DNA of 64,000 nucleotides from Rhabdothermincola salaria (GTDB lineage: Bacteria; Actinomycetota; Acidimicrobiia; Acidimicrobiales; Acidimicrobilacustridaceae), in the NCBI RefSeq assembly GCF_021246445.1, contig NZ_JAJQXW010000002.1, forward strand, positions 558,001 to 622,000, in the 5' to 3' direction. Position numbers and translations under genes: made by a program. Under the pieces are notes generated by a model. It saw only the letters and a list, made by a program, of their open reading frames with translations. It had not been told where the DNA came from and did not search any database. The first letter of the stretch is position 1. Each line of letters begins with the position of its first letter. Below are positions 8,576-18,555 of the stretch, piece by piece.

Positions 8576-8583
8576 GCCCCAAC

Positions 8584-9144
8584 GTGATCCTCTCCGACCG
8601 CACCATCCGCGAGGAGCTCGCCGCCGGGCGCATCGAGATCGACCCGCTCGACGAGACGTGCATCCAGCCCTCCTCCGTCGACTTGCACATCGATCGCTAC
8701 TTCCGGGTGTTCCGGAACCACACGATGGGCTACATCGACGTCAAGGCCAACCTCGAGGACCTCACCGAGCTGGTCGAGATCAACGCCGAGGACGTCTTCA
8801 TCCTCCACCCCGGCGAGTTCGTGCTGGGCTCCACCAGCGAGCGGGTGCGCCTCCCCGCCGACCTGGTGGCCCGCCTCGAGGGCAAGTCCAGCCTCGGTCG
8901 CCTGGGTCTGCTCATCCACTCCACCGCCGGGTTCGTCGACGCCGGTTGGGACGGCCAGCTCACGCTCGAGCTCTCCAACGTGGCCAACCTGCCCATCACC
9001 CTCTACCCGGGCATGAAGATCGGCCAGATCAGCTTCATCCGCATGACCAGCGAGGCCGAGCACCCGTACGGCTCCAGTTCGGTCGGCTCGAAGTACCAGG
9101 GCCAGGTCGGCCCTCGGCCCAGCCGGTACTGGGAGAACTTCTAG
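8584..9144 (+). CDS. dcd: dCTP deaminase, probably dUMP-forming
   Basis: 186 residues. It turns dCTP into dUTP/dUMP for thymidylate synthesis. Signature stretches are [42 protein letters not shown] and [15 protein letters not shown]. The sequence closely follows the mycobacterial enzyme, known to be a bifunctional dCTP deaminase/dUTPase, so bifunctionality is likely here. The glutamate of LTLELSN occupies the catalytic position. The GTG start is supported by the conserved [12 protein letters not shown]-terminus and by the adjacent TAGCGT box. Confidence 0.95.
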   Translation: MILSDRTIREELAAGRIEIDPLDETCIQPSSVDLHIDRYFRVFRNHTMGYIDVKANLEDLTELVEINAEDVFILHPGEFVLGSTSERVRLPADLVARLEGKSSLGRLGLLIHSTAGFVDAGWDGQLTLELSNVANLPITLYPGMKIGQISFIRMTSEAEHPYGSSSVGSKYQGQVGPRPSRYWENF

Positions 9145-9191
9145 GCCCACGCCTGCTCGGGCCATCCGTCGACCATCCGTCGAGCGGAGGG

Positions 9192-9647
9192 TCAGGCGGG
9201 GGCGTCGGGGACCGTGAGCCCGATCTGGCCCTGGCGATGGCCGTCGCGCTCGGCGGCGGGCCGGTCGACGGCGGCGCGCAGCTGCTCGATCAGGTCGTCG
9301 GCCCGGAAGGGCCGGGTGAGGAACCCGTCGGTGCCCGAGATCCAGGCCTGGGCCCGGATGTCGTCGCGCCAGCTGCAGATCACCAGCGGGGTGGCGCCGG
9401 CGGCGCCGGGGACACCCCGGGTGCGGTGCAGCATCTCGAGGTTGCCGGCGCCGGCGTCGGCGGCCATGTCGACCACGATGCCCACGTAGGCGGGCGAGGC
9501 GTCGGCCAGCTCCTCGACGGCGGCGTCGATGGAGAAGGCCAGGTCGGAGCGCCAGCCGGCCCGATCGATCAGCCGGGAGAGCAGCTCGCCGGCGTCTCGG
9601 TCGTCGGCGACGACCAGGACCTTGGGGGCCTCAGTCGTCCACGACAC
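9192..9647 (-). CDS. Degenerate response-regulator receiver domain protein
   Basis: 151 residues, a stand-alone CheY-like fold. The acidic pair is in VLVVADDRDAG and a likely phospho-acceptor Asp in VGIVVDMAAD, but the invariant lysine of the KPF motif is replaced by Arg (FLTRPFRADDL). Phosphorylation-dependent switching may therefore be impaired. There is no output domain. The GTG start lies 17 bases inside the 3' end of the Fe-S reductase gene, so both are on one transcript, and the protein may modulate or report on that enzyme; this is inference. Confidence 0.75.
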   Translation of the reverse strand: MSWTTEAPKVLVVADDRDAGELLSRLIDRAGWRSDLAFSIDAAVEELADASPAYVGIVVDMAADAGAGNLEMLHRTRGVPGAAGATPLVICSWRDDIRAQAWISGTDGFLTRPFRADDLIEQLRAAVDRPAAERDGHRQGQIGLTVPDAPA

Positions 9648-11844
9648 CGGCGGGGACCTCGGTCGTGGCCTTCTCCCCGGCCTCGATGGCGTCGAGGATG
9701 TGCATGGAGATGTCGGCCACCTCGACCTCGCCCTCTTCGAGGCCCTCGCCCTTCACGCCGTCGTCGATCATGATGTAGCAGAAGGGGCAGGCCACCGCGA
9801 TCTTGCTGGCGCCCGTGGCGATGAGCTCCTGGGAGCGCTCCACGTTCACCTGCTTGCCAGTGTGCTCCTCCATCCACATGCGGGCGCCGCCGGCGCCGCA
9901 GCACATGCCCTTGGTGCCGTTGCGCTCGGCCTCGACGATCTCGATGCCGGCCAGCGAACCGATGACGTTGCGCGGCGACATGTAGACGTCGTTGTGGCGG
10001 CCGAGGTAGCAGGAGTCGTGGTACACGATCCGCTCCTCGAGCTTGGCGGTCGACAGGTCGAGCTTGCCCTGGTCGATGAGCCACTCGAGGAACTGGCTGT
10101 GGTGCACGACCTCGTAGTGGCCGCCCAGGTCGGGGTACTCGTTGGCCAGCGTGTTGAAGCAGTGCGGGCACTGGGTGATGATCTTCTTGACGCCCATGCC
10201 GTTGAGGGTCTCGACGTTCTGCATGGCGAGCATCTGGAAGATGTACTCGTTGCCGGAGCGCCGGGCGGGGTCACCGGTGCACATCTCGGAGGGGCCGAGG
10301 ATGGCGAAGGAGACCTCGGCCCGCTGCAGCAGCTGGGCCATGGCCTGGGTGACCTTCTTGTTCTTGTCGTCGAACGACCCGGCGCAGCCCACCCAGTACA
10401 GATAGTCGGCTTCGAGGGGGCTGGTGCCGTCGAGGATCTCGATGCCCTCGATCTTGTCGGCCCAGTCGGCCCGCTCGTTCTGGCTCATGCCCCACGGGTT
10501 GCCGGAGTTCTCCATCGAGCGGTAGGCGTTGCCGAGCTCGGTGGGGAAGTTGGACTCCATGAGCGACAGGTAGCGGCGCATGTCGAGGATCTTGTCGAGG
10601 ATCTCGATGTTGACCGGGCAGTTCTCGTCGCAGGCCTTGCAGGAGGTGCAGGCCCAGATCTCCTCGGGGGTGATGCGCTCGAACACCGAGTTGGCCGAGA
10701 TGATGATGTCGGGGTCGGTGCCGATGGGGGGCGACACCTGCGGCGTGCCGGTGGCGGCCATGACCTCGCCCGTCTTGAGCACGATCTCGCGGGGATCGAG
10801 GGCCTTGCCCGTGTTCTGGGCGGGGCACACGGCGGTGCAGCGACCGCACATGGTGCAGGCGTCGGTGTCGAGGAGTTGCTTCCAGGTGAAGTCCTCGATG
10901 GTGGAGGCGCCGAAGCTCTCGAGCTCGGTCTCCATCAGGTTCGGCATGGGCTTCATGGCGCCCTTGGGCCGATCGCGGTCCTTCAGGTACATGTTCAGCG
11001 GCGAGGTGAACATGTGGCGCAGCATGGTGACGGGCAGGATCACGAGGAAGGCCACGAAGCTGAGCACGTGGACGATCCACCAGAACTGCTGCCAGCCGGC
11101 GATGTTCGACGACCCGTCCACCAGCAGCGCCAGCGGGTATCCGACGAACGACCACTTCTCGAAGTCGGGGGTGCCGTCGAGGGCGATGCGGTAGGCCTCG
11201 GCCAGGAAGCCGGTGACGGCCAGCGCCAGGAAGACGCCGAGGATGATGGCGTGCTCGGGCTTGGTCTTGATGCGGATGCGGTACGGGCGCTGCACGTAGC
11301 GGCGCACGATGGCCCACACCACGCCGACGAGCAGCATGAGGCCGGCGGCATCGCCGATGAAGGAGTAGCCCTGGTACACGCGGCCGTTGAGGAACTTCCA
11401 GCTCCCGGGGAGCTGGTGGTTGATCTCGAGGACGGTGGTGACGGCCAGCAGGATCAGGAACGAGAAGTAGATGAGCGAGTGCATGATGCCCGCGGCCGGG
11501 TCGCGCAGCAGCGTCTGCATGTAGACGCCGGCCCGGAAGTCGGCCAGGCGGCGCTTGACGTTCTTGGACGTGGTGCTGCGGTTGTCGGGCTTGCCCCGCG
11601 TCCAGTTCTGCACCCGGTGGCTGAACAGGACCGCCCCGTAGACCAACAGCACGGGGATGATCACGTAGAAGGTGATCTTCACCGCCGACGGGATGCCCCC
11701 GAAGACCTCACGGGTGACGGTGGAGTCGTCGTGTTGGTCGAACACCGCGGAGGCGATGCCCGAGATCCCGGTGACCGCCGCGAAGGCGATACCGATGATC
11801 AGGACGAGATGGGGGGCCTTGAGGCGGGTCTTCTTGGCGTCCAT
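9631..11844 (-). CDS. Membrane-bound heterodisulfide-reductase-like Fe-S oxidoreductase
   Basis: 737 residues. The N-terminal third has several membrane helices of a NarI-like quinone/heme domain. Two 4Fe-4S motifs follow, CTMCGRCTAVCP and CTSCKACDENCP. The C-terminal half has two CCG-type (HdrD/GlpC) domains, including VGCAGSFDDKN, HDSCYLGRHN and MCCGAGGARMW. The layout matches the mycobacterial iron-sulfur-binding reductase Rv0338c. It probably passes electrons between a cytoplasmic donor and the quinone pool; donor and acceptor are unknown. The downstream receiver gene overlaps its end. The ATG at 11844 follows a TACGTT box by ten bases. Confidence 0.88.
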   Translation of the reverse strand: MDAKKTRLKAPHLVLIIGIAFAAVTGISGIASAVFDQHDDSTVTREVFGGIPSAVKITFYVIIPVLLVYGAVLFSHRVQNWTRGKPDNRSTTSKNVKRRLADFRAGVYMQTLLRDPAAGIMHSLIYFSFLILLAVTTVLEINHQLPGSWKFLNGRVYQGYSFIGDAAGLMLLVGVVWAIVRRYVQRPYRIRIKTKPEHAIILGVFLALAVTGFLAEAYRIALDGTPDFEKWSFVGYPLALLVDGSSNIAGWQQFWWIVHVLSFVAFLVILPVTMLRHMFTSPLNMYLKDRDRPKGAMKPMPNLMETELESFGASTIEDFTWKQLLDTDACTMCGRCTAVCPAQNTGKALDPREIVLKTGEVMAATGTPQVSPPIGTDPDIIISANSVFERITPEEIWACTSCKACDENCPVNIEILDKILDMRRYLSLMESNFPTELGNAYRSMENSGNPWGMSQNERADWADKIEGIEILDGTSPLEADYLYWVGCAGSFDDKNKKVTQAMAQLLQRAEVSFAILGPSEMCTGDPARRSGNEYIFQMLAMQNVETLNGMGVKKIITQCPHCFNTLANEYPDLGGHYEVVHHSQFLEWLIDQGKLDLSTAKLEERIVYHDSCYLGRHNDVYMSPRNVIGSLAGIEIVEAERNGTKGMCCGAGGARMWMEEHTGKQVNVERSQELIATGASKIAVACPFCYIMIDDGVKGEGLEEGEVEVADISMHILDAIEAGEKATTEVPAGVVDD

Positions 11845-11854
11845 ACGGTCGCCC

Positions 11855-11860
11855 AACGTA
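11855..11860 (-). promoter_or_regulatory. Putative -10 box, Fe-S oxidoreductase
   Basis: TACGTT on the minus strand, ten bases before the ATG at 11844. Confidence 0.4.
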
Positions 11861-11937
11861 CTCGCGAGGGGCGAGCGGGGACCCAACCGGCTCGTCGGAG
11901 CCGCTCAGCGGAGCCCTGGGAGGGCACCGCGGCCGGG

Positions 11938-12360
11938 TCAGCCGTAGGCCTTCTCGTCGAGCTCGCGCATGCGCCCGGCGAGGTCGTGCAGCACCCGGTT
12001 GGCGAAGCCGGGGATCTCCTCGAGCAACCCGGCGAACTCGCGTTGGCCGATGACGAGCAGCTGGAGGGGTCCGACCGCGGTGACGCTGGCGGTGCGAGGC
12101 CCACCGGTGAGCGGGGCCAGCTCGCCCACGACGTCGCCTGGTCCGAGCACCGCGACCTGCTGGCCGTTGCGGACGACCTCGGCCTGGCCGTCGACGATGA
12201 TGAAGCACTCGTGGCCGGGCTCGCCCTCGCGGACCAGCACCTTGCCGTCGTTGACCTCCAGCTCGATGGTGGCCTGGGCCACCTGCTGGAGCTCCTTGTT
12301 CGAGCAGTGGGCGAACATCGGGACCTGGGCGAGGTGGGTGAGCCATGCGTCACGTGCCAT
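11938..12360 (-). CDS. Single-domain cyclic-nucleotide-binding protein
   Basis: 140 residues forming only a cNMP-binding beta-roll: VREGEPGHECFIIVDGQAEV, then LGPGDVVGELAPLTGGPRTASVTA containing the GE...R-x-A phosphate-binding cassette. There is no helix-turn-helix, so it is not a Crp-type repressor or activator in itself. The C-terminal helix (LLEEIPGFANRVLHDLAGRMRELDEKAYG) could mediate dimerisation. It is upstream of the Fe-S reductase on the same strand, 93 bases away, possibly sharing transcription. Confidence 0.82.
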   Translation of the reverse strand: MARDAWLTHLAQVPMFAHCSNKELQQVAQATIELEVNDGKVLVREGEPGHECFIIVDGQAEVVRNGQQVAVLGPGDVVGELAPLTGGPRTASVTAVGPLQLLVIGQREFAGLLEEIPGFANRVLHDLAGRMRELDEKAYG

Positions 12361-12366
12361 GGCGGC

Positions 12367-12372
12367 AGCATA
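12367..12372 (-). promoter_or_regulatory. Putative -10 box, cNMP-binding protein
   Basis: TATGCT on the minus strand, six bases before the ATG at 12360; a close match to TANNNT. Confidence 0.5.
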
Positions 12373-12447
12373 GGTTCGGCCGGCGGGCGGTGCTCGCGGT
12401 ACGGAGCGGCCGGTGCGGTGGTGTGGCCCCCGTCTCTTCACCACCGC

Positions 12448-12463
12448 GAAACAATCCGGTAAC
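12448..12463 (+). promoter_or_regulatory. GlnR-type box pair upstream of the winged-helix regulator
   Basis: GAAAC, six bases, GTAAC. The pentamers and spacing match the actinobacterial GlnR half-sites (GaAAC / gTnAC, 11-bp period). The pair lies 10 bases upstream of the TACGGT -10 box of the regulator, over the -35 region, so binding would directly affect its transcription. The same arrangement recurs before the ammonium transporter gene. Confidence 0.55.
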
Positions 12464-12473
12464 AGCCGGTTCC

Positions 12474-12479
12474 TACGGT
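12474..12479 (+). promoter_or_regulatory. Putative -10 box, winged-helix regulator
   Basis: TACGGT seven bases before the GTG at 12487, a leaderless arrangement. Confidence 0.5.
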
Positions 12480-12486
12480 CGCCGTC

Positions 12487-13008
12487 GTGGATGTCGAACT
12501 CCTGCGTTGGCCGCACGAGCAGGAGCGTCGGGAGGACCTGCGTTCCCAGGGGCTCCCGAGGTTGCTGCTCGTGGACCCGGACCAACCGCCCCCCGTGGTG
12601 ACCGACCCGGTCGAGGACTGGGTCCGCCTGCCGGCCAGCGACGACGACGTGCAAGCCCGGGTGCGGACCCTGCTGCACCGCAGCGGTCGTCCGCTCGAAG
12701 GTCGTCCCACCCTGGACCCCGACGGTGTGCTGCGCCACGGCGACGCGTGGGTCTCGCTGCCCCCGGTGGAGGCCCGTCTGATGTCGGCGCTCCTCGGCCG
12801 CTTCGGGGCGGTGGTGAGCCGGGAGCAGCTGGCCCGGGCCGGCTGGCCGCAGGGGGCCCCGGGCCGCAACGCCCTCGACGTGCACATGTTGCGGGTGCGG
12901 CGGCGCATCGCCCCGCTCGCACTGGTGATCCGCACCATCCGTTCTCGGGGCTACCTGCTCGAAGGCGTGGAGTCCGGGGCCGCCCTGGCGGCTCGGACCT
13001 CGGCGTGA
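12487..13008 (+). CDS. Orphan OmpR/PhoB-type winged-helix regulator, GlnR-like by context
   Basis: 173 residues. The C-terminal ~95 residues form an OmpR-type DNA-binding domain: VSLPPVEARLMSALLGRFGAVVSREQLARAGW, NALDVHMLRVRRRIAPL and IRTIRSRGYLLEG. The first ~70 residues are too short and too divergent for a full receiver and show no acidic pocket. Actinobacterial GlnR is an OmpR-type orphan regulator that works without phosphorylation and controls amtB-glnK; this gene lies directly upstream of those genes with GlnR-type boxes at both. That makes a nitrogen regulator likely, but the assignment rests on context. The GTG is seven bases after TACGGT. Confidence 0.8.
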   Translation: MDVELLRWPHEQERREDLRSQGLPRLLLVDPDQPPPVVTDPVEDWVRLPASDDDVQARVRTLLHRSGRPLEGRPTLDPDGVLRHGDAWVSLPPVEARLMSALLGRFGAVVSREQLARAGWPQGAPGRNALDVHMLRVRRRIAPLALVIRTIRSRGYLLEGVESGAALAARTSA

Positions 13009-13027
13009 GGCGGGCGACGGCGGCTCC

Positions 13028-13087
13028 GAAACAGGCCCGACACAAACGCGACGGCAACACGTAACAGTCAGCAAACAGTCGGGAAAC
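13028..13087 (+). promoter_or_regulatory. Array of six 11-bp phased GNNAC-like boxes upstream of amt
   Basis: Six pentamers, each six bases apart: GAAAC (13028), GACAC (13039), GACGG (13050), GTAAC (13061), CAAAC (13072) and GAAAC (13083). The last three are best. This is the spacing of GlnR binding sites, which alternate gTnAC and GaAAC on one face of the helix. The array ends ten bases before the TACGGT -10 box at 13098, a typical activator position. Confidence 0.6.
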
Positions 13088-13097
13088 GACTCGTCCG

Positions 13098-13103
13098 TAC
13101 GGT
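13098..13103 (+). promoter_or_regulatory. Putative -10 box, amt-glnK operon
   Basis: TACGGT ten bases downstream of the box array. Transcription from about 13110 would give a leader of roughly 98 bases before the ATG at 13208. Confidence 0.5.
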
Positions 13104-13207
13104 CATGAACGAGTCAGACAAGGAGCCCCCCGGTCGGCGTGGATCGGGTGGTCGACCGGTGGCTCCCCACCCAACAAGTGTCCGAAACACCCCCAACAGG
13201 AGGAAGC

Positions 13208-14650
13208 ATGCGCAGGAAATTGCTCACGGGAGGAGGTCTGGTCGCAGCGTTGCTCGTGCTCGCCGCCGTCCCGGCCCTCGCCCAGGAAGGATCCGGTCCC
13301 GACGTGGTCGTCGTCGAGGCCGAGTTGCTCGACCGGTTCACGGGCACCGCCCAGGACGTGGCCCAGACCGTGATCCTGGACAACATCTTCATCTTCATCT
13401 CCGGCGTGCTGGTCTTCTTCATGCAGCTGGGCTTCGCCCTGCTGGCCTCGGGGCTCACCCGGGCCAAGAACTCGGCCAACATGATGATGAAGAGCCTCAT
13501 GGACGCCGCCCTCGGCGTGCTGGTCTTCGCCCTCGTCGGCTGGGGCCTCGCCTACCCGGGCTTCGACGGCGGTGGCTTCATCGGCTTCGCCGGTTGGGGT
13601 GTGCCGGGGCTGATGGACCTGTCACCGGACCTCTCGGCCCTCGGTGACGGCTTCTATCCGTTGAGCGTGTCCACGGACTTCTTCTTCCAGGCTGCGTTCG
13701 CCGCCACCGCCGCCACCATCGTGGCCGGTGCGGTCGCCGAGCGGACCCGCTTCGTCGCCTACATCGTCTACACCATCGCCATCACCGGCTTCATCTACCC
13801 GGTGGTCGTCTCCTGGCAGTGGGGCGGCGGCTGGCTGGCCGAGCGGGGCTTCATGGACTTCGCCGGCTCCGGTCTGGTCCACATGACGGGTGGTGTCGCC
13901 GCCTTCATGGGTGCGCTCATCCTCGGTCCTCGCCTCGGCAAGTTCGGTCCGGACGGCAAGCCTCGGGCCATCCCGGCCCACAGCATCCCGCTGGCCCTCA
14001 CCGGTGTGCTGATCCTCTTCATCGGTTGGTTCGGCTTCAACCCCGGTTCGGCCCTCCAGGCCGACATGTCGGTGCCGATCGTGGCTGTCCTCACCCTCTT
14101 CGCCGCCTGTGCGGGTGCGGTGGGCGCCATGATCTCGGCCTGGCTCCTGCTCAAGAAGCCGGACGTCTCCATGGCCGGCAACGGCCTGCTGGCGGGCCTG
14201 GTGTCGATCTGCGCCATCGTCGGCAACGTCAACCCGGTCCCGGCCATCATCGTCGGCTTCGTCGCCGGGCTGGTCGTGGTCCCCGCCGCTCTCTTCATCG
14301 AGCGGGTCCTCAAGGTCGACGATCCGGTCGGTGCCGTGGCCGTGCACGCCGTGTCCGGCTTCTGGGGTCTGACCGCCGCCGGCCTGTTCGCCATCGAAGA
14401 CGGCCTCTTCGACGGCGGCGGGGCCAGCCTGCTCGGCACCCAGCTGCTCGGTGCCCTGGGCATCCTCGCCTGGGTGGCCGTCACGACCGGCATCCTGTTC
14501 GGCGTGCTCAAGGCCGCCGGCATCTTCCGGGTCTCGCCCGCCGAGGAGATCGAGGGTCTCGACCTCTCCGAGCACGGTTCCCCCGGTTACGCACCCGACT
14601 CCCTGGCCGGCATGAGCGAAGACATGCTCGTCGGCTCGGCCAAGAGCTAG
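13208..14650 (+). CDS. amt: Ammonium transporter (Amt/MEP/Rh family)
   Basis: 480 residues. An N-terminal signal-like segment (RRKLLTGGGLVAALLVLAAVPALAQ) precedes eleven predicted membrane helices. Family landmarks: FFMQLGFALLASGLTRAKN, then AFAATAATIVAGAVAERT, then a helix containing GSGLVHMTGGVAAFMGA with the pore-region histidine, and AVHAVSGFWG with the second. It imports ammonium at low concentration. AGGAGG lies at the right distance from the ATG at 13208, which is preferred over an upstream GTG/ATG frame. glnK follows 12 bases later, so the pair forms the usual amtB-glnK operon in which PII blocks the channel. Confidence 0.97.
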   Translation: MRRKLLTGGGLVAALLVLAAVPALAQEGSGPDVVVVEAELLDRFTGTAQDVAQTVILDNIFIFISGVLVFFMQLGFALLASGLTRAKNSANMMMKSLMDAALGVLVFALVGWGLAYPGFDGGGFIGFAGWGVPGLMDLSPDLSALGDGFYPLSVSTDFFFQAAFAATAATIVAGAVAERTRFVAYIVYTIAITGFIYPVVVSWQWGGGWLAERGFMDFAGSGLVHMTGGVAAFMGALILGPRLGKFGPDGKPRAIPAHSIPLALTGVLILFIGWFGFNPGSALQADMSVPIVAVLTLFAACAGAVGAMISAWLLLKKPDVSMAGNGLLAGLVSICAIVGNVNPVPAIIVGFVAGLVVVPAALFIERVLKVDDPVGAVAVHAVSGFWGLTAAGLFAIEDGLFDGGGASLLGTQLLGALGILAWVAVTTGILFGVLKAAGIFRVSPAEEIEGLDLSEHGSPGYAPDSLAGMSEDMLVGSAKS

Positions 14651-14662
14651 GAGATCGATCAC

Positions 14663-15004
14663 ATGGCAACACTCGTGACCGCAGTCATCCGTCCCCACGC
14701 CCTCGACACGGTGAAGGCCGCCCTCATCGACAGCGGCATCACCGGCATCACCATCACCGAGGTGAAGGGCCACGGCCGCCAAGGCGGCCACACCGAGACC
14801 TACCGAGGAGCGGAGTACACCGTCGATCTGCTCCCCAAGGTGAAGGTGGAGGTCATCGTCGCCGAGGCCCAGACCGCGGCGGTGGTGGAGGTCATCTCCG
14901 CCGCCGCCCAGTCCGGCAAGATCGGTGACGGCAAGATCTGGACCACGGCCGTCGGGTCGGTCCAGCGCATCCGTACCGGAGAGCTCGGCGACGACGCTCT
15001 CTGA
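14663..15004 (+). CDS. glnK: PII nitrogen regulatory protein
   Basis: 113 residues. The T-loop GRQGGHTETYRGAEYTVDLLPK contains the Tyr of YRGAEY, which is adenylylated or uridylylated in other bacteria. The C-terminal signature ISAAAQSGKIGDGKIWTTAVGSVQRIRTGE is complete. PII senses 2-oxoglutarate, ATP and ADP and gates the ammonium channel. A good AGGAG site sits before the ATG, 12 bases after amt. Here it is presumably co-regulated with amt from the boxed promoter. Confidence 0.97.
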   Translation: MATLVTAVIRPHALDTVKAALIDSGITGITITEVKGHGRQGGHTETYRGAEYTVDLLPKVKVEVIVAEAQTAAVVEVISAAAQSGKIGDGKIWTTAVGSVQRIRTGELGDDAL

Positions 15005-15038
15005 GCCACCGGGCCGTCCATCGGCCCCCTGGACACGC

Positions 15039-15070
15039 AGGAGGGCCCGGCCGTCAGGCCGGGCCCTCCT
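15039..15070. terminator. Strong hairpin between convergent glnK and gpmA
   Basis: A perfect 14-bp GC-rich stem (15039-15052 with 15057-15070) with a GTCA loop, placed to end transcription from both directions. No T-run. Confidence 0.8.
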
Positions 15071-15109
15071 CGCGTCCGGGCGGTGGTGCCCCTCGAGCGG
15101 TCGGTGGTG

Positions 15110-15868
15110 TCAGCCGGCCTGGCGGGCCACGGCGTCGGCGGCGGCCTTGGCCGCCTCGGCGTCGCCGAGGTAGCGGTCGGGGAGGGCCTTGGCCTCGGCG
15201 GGCATCATGGCGTCGTCGAGCTCGTAGAGCATGGGGACGCCCGTGGGCAGGTTGACCTCGGCGATGTCGGCGTCGGAGATGCCGTCGAGGTGCTTGATGA
15301 GGGCTCGCAGGCTGTTGCCGTGGGCCACGACGAGCACGGTGTGGCCGGCCCGCAGGTCGGGCACGATGCCGTCGTACCAGTAGGGCAGCATGCGGGCCAC
15401 GACGTCTTCGAGGCACTCGGATCGAGGGAGCACGTCCGGGGGGAGGTCGGCGTAGCGGGGATCGAAGCGAGGGTGGCGCTCGTCGTCCATGTCGAGGGGC
15501 TCGGGCGGGGTGTCGTAGCTGCGGCGCCACTCGAAGACCTGCTCCTTGCCGAACTGCTCGGTGGCCTCCTTCTTGTTCTGGCCCTGGAGCTGGCCGTAGT
15601 GCCGTTCGTTCAGGCGCCACGAGCGCCGCACCGGCAGCCAGAGCAGGCCCATGGCGTCGAGGGCCAGGTTGGCGGTGCGGATGGCCCGCACCTGCAGCGA
15701 GGTGTGCAGCACCGTCGGCGTGATCCCGGCGTCGGCCATGGCCGGCCCGGCGGCCTCGGCCTCGGCGCGGCCCTGGTCGGTGAGGTCGGCGTCGTACCAG
15801 CCGGTGAAGAGGTTCTCGAGGTTCCACGTGCTCTGGCCGTGGCGGAGCAGGACGAGGCGTGCGGTCAT
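15110..15868 (-). CDS. gpmA: 2,3-bisphosphoglycerate-dependent phosphoglycerate mutase
   Basis: 252 residues. It interconverts 3- and 2-phosphoglycerate in glycolysis. The phospho-histidine motif is [20 protein letters not shown] at the N-terminus; the second histidine is in [31 protein letters not shown] carries the usual substrate-binding glutamate and arginine. The length matches the family. It is transcribed alone, convergent with glnK and sharing its terminator, and divergent from dnaK. Confidence 0.95.
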   Translation of the reverse strand: MTARLVLLRHGQSTWNLENLFTGWYDADLTDQGRAEAEAAGPAMADAGITPTVLHTSLQVRAIRTANLALDAMGLLWLPVRRSWRLNERHYGQLQGQNKKEATEQFGKEQVFEWRRSYDTPPEPLDMDDERHPRFDPRYADLPPDVLPRSECLEDVVARMLPYWYDGIVPDLRAGHTVLVVAHGNSLRALIKHLDGISDADIAEVNLPTGVPMLYELDDAMMPAEAKALPDRYLGDAEAAKAAADAVARQAG

Positions 15869-15988
15869 GGCGACAGTCTGCCCGACGCTGCCGGCGCGCT
15901 CCGACCTCTCTGGCGGTGACGCCGGGTCGCCTCGGACGTGGCCGATGTCACCGCCGAGGTGCGGTGGGTGGGCCCGCCCCGGGGAATG

Positions 15989-16016
15989 TTGGAACGGCCG
16001 GAGAAGTTGTTACGAT
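15989..16016 (+). promoter_or_regulatory. dnaK operon promoter
   Basis: TTGGAA at 15989-15994, 16-base spacer, TACGAT at 16011-16016: a vegetative-sigma-type promoter. The start would be near 16023, leaving a leader of about 88 bases with an AGGAG site at 16099-16103. Confidence 0.55.
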
Positions 16017-16026
16017 CACACTCAAG
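16006..16026 (+). promoter_or_regulatory. HAIR-like HspR operator
   Basis: The HspR operator consensus is CTTGAGT-N7-ACTCAAG. A perfect right half ACTCAAG (16020-16026) is preceded at N7 by GTTGTTA (16006-16012), which keeps only part of the left half. It overlaps the -10 box, as expected for repression by the HspR encoded in the same operon. Confidence 0.5.
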
Positions 16027-16110
16027 TTTCCTGGTGGTGTCGTGTGGCAGTGCTGCTGGCGCCCCGGAACCGTCCCTGAACCACACCCCCGAACCCCAGG
16101 AGCAACGCTC

Positions 16111-17948
<1,838 letters not shown>

Positions 17949-17952
<4 letters not shown>

Positions 17953-18506
17953 GCTCCTCCGAGGGCGGTGCCGCCGGGCCTGACCCGGCGGCCACCTCCG
18001 ACGACGACCACCTCGAAGACGATCTGCTCGAGGCGGCCGCGGCTGCCGAGAGCGGCTTCGACGGCCCGCAGGCCGGCGACGACGACCTGGTCGACGTCGC
18101 CGCCCTGGTCGCCGAGCGCGACGAGTACCGCGACACGCTCCTGCGCCTGAAGGCCGATTTCGACAACTTCAAGAAGCGCTCCGCCCGCGAGGCCGGCGAC
18201 GTGCGCGAGCGAGCCGCCGAGTCCCTCGTGGAGAAGCTGCTCGTGGTGCTCGACGCCTGCGACGCGGCCATGGGCCACGGCGCACCCGATGTCGAGCCCA
18301 TCGCCAAGATGCTGCTCGAGGTGCTCGGGCGCGACGGCCTGGAGCGCATGGAACCCGAAGGCCAGCCCTTCGATCCCAACCAGCACGAGGCGGTGCTCCA
18401 CGAGCCCGGCGACGACGGCGAGTCCATCGTCGTCGACGTGCTCCGCACCGGCTACGTGCTCAAGGGTCGGGTCCTGCGACCCGCCATGGTGAAGGTGCGG
18501 GGCTGA
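17949..18506 (+). CDS. grpE: Nucleotide exchange factor GrpE
   Basis: 185 residues. An acidic disordered N-terminus is followed by the long-helix signature [22 protein letters not shown] and the beta-domain [38 protein letters not shown]. It releases ADP from DnaK. The GTG start overlaps the dnaK stop (GTGA), giving translational coupling. Confidence 0.97.
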
Positions 18507-18555
18507 CCCCGCCCGTCCACCCCCACGACGACGAGGAAGGCAACGGTAGGAACCG

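Noticed and set aside
9529-12462. 977-codon plus-strand frame
   Set aside because: Antisense shadow of the Fe-S reductase and neighbours, rich in His/Gly/Val typical of shadow translation.
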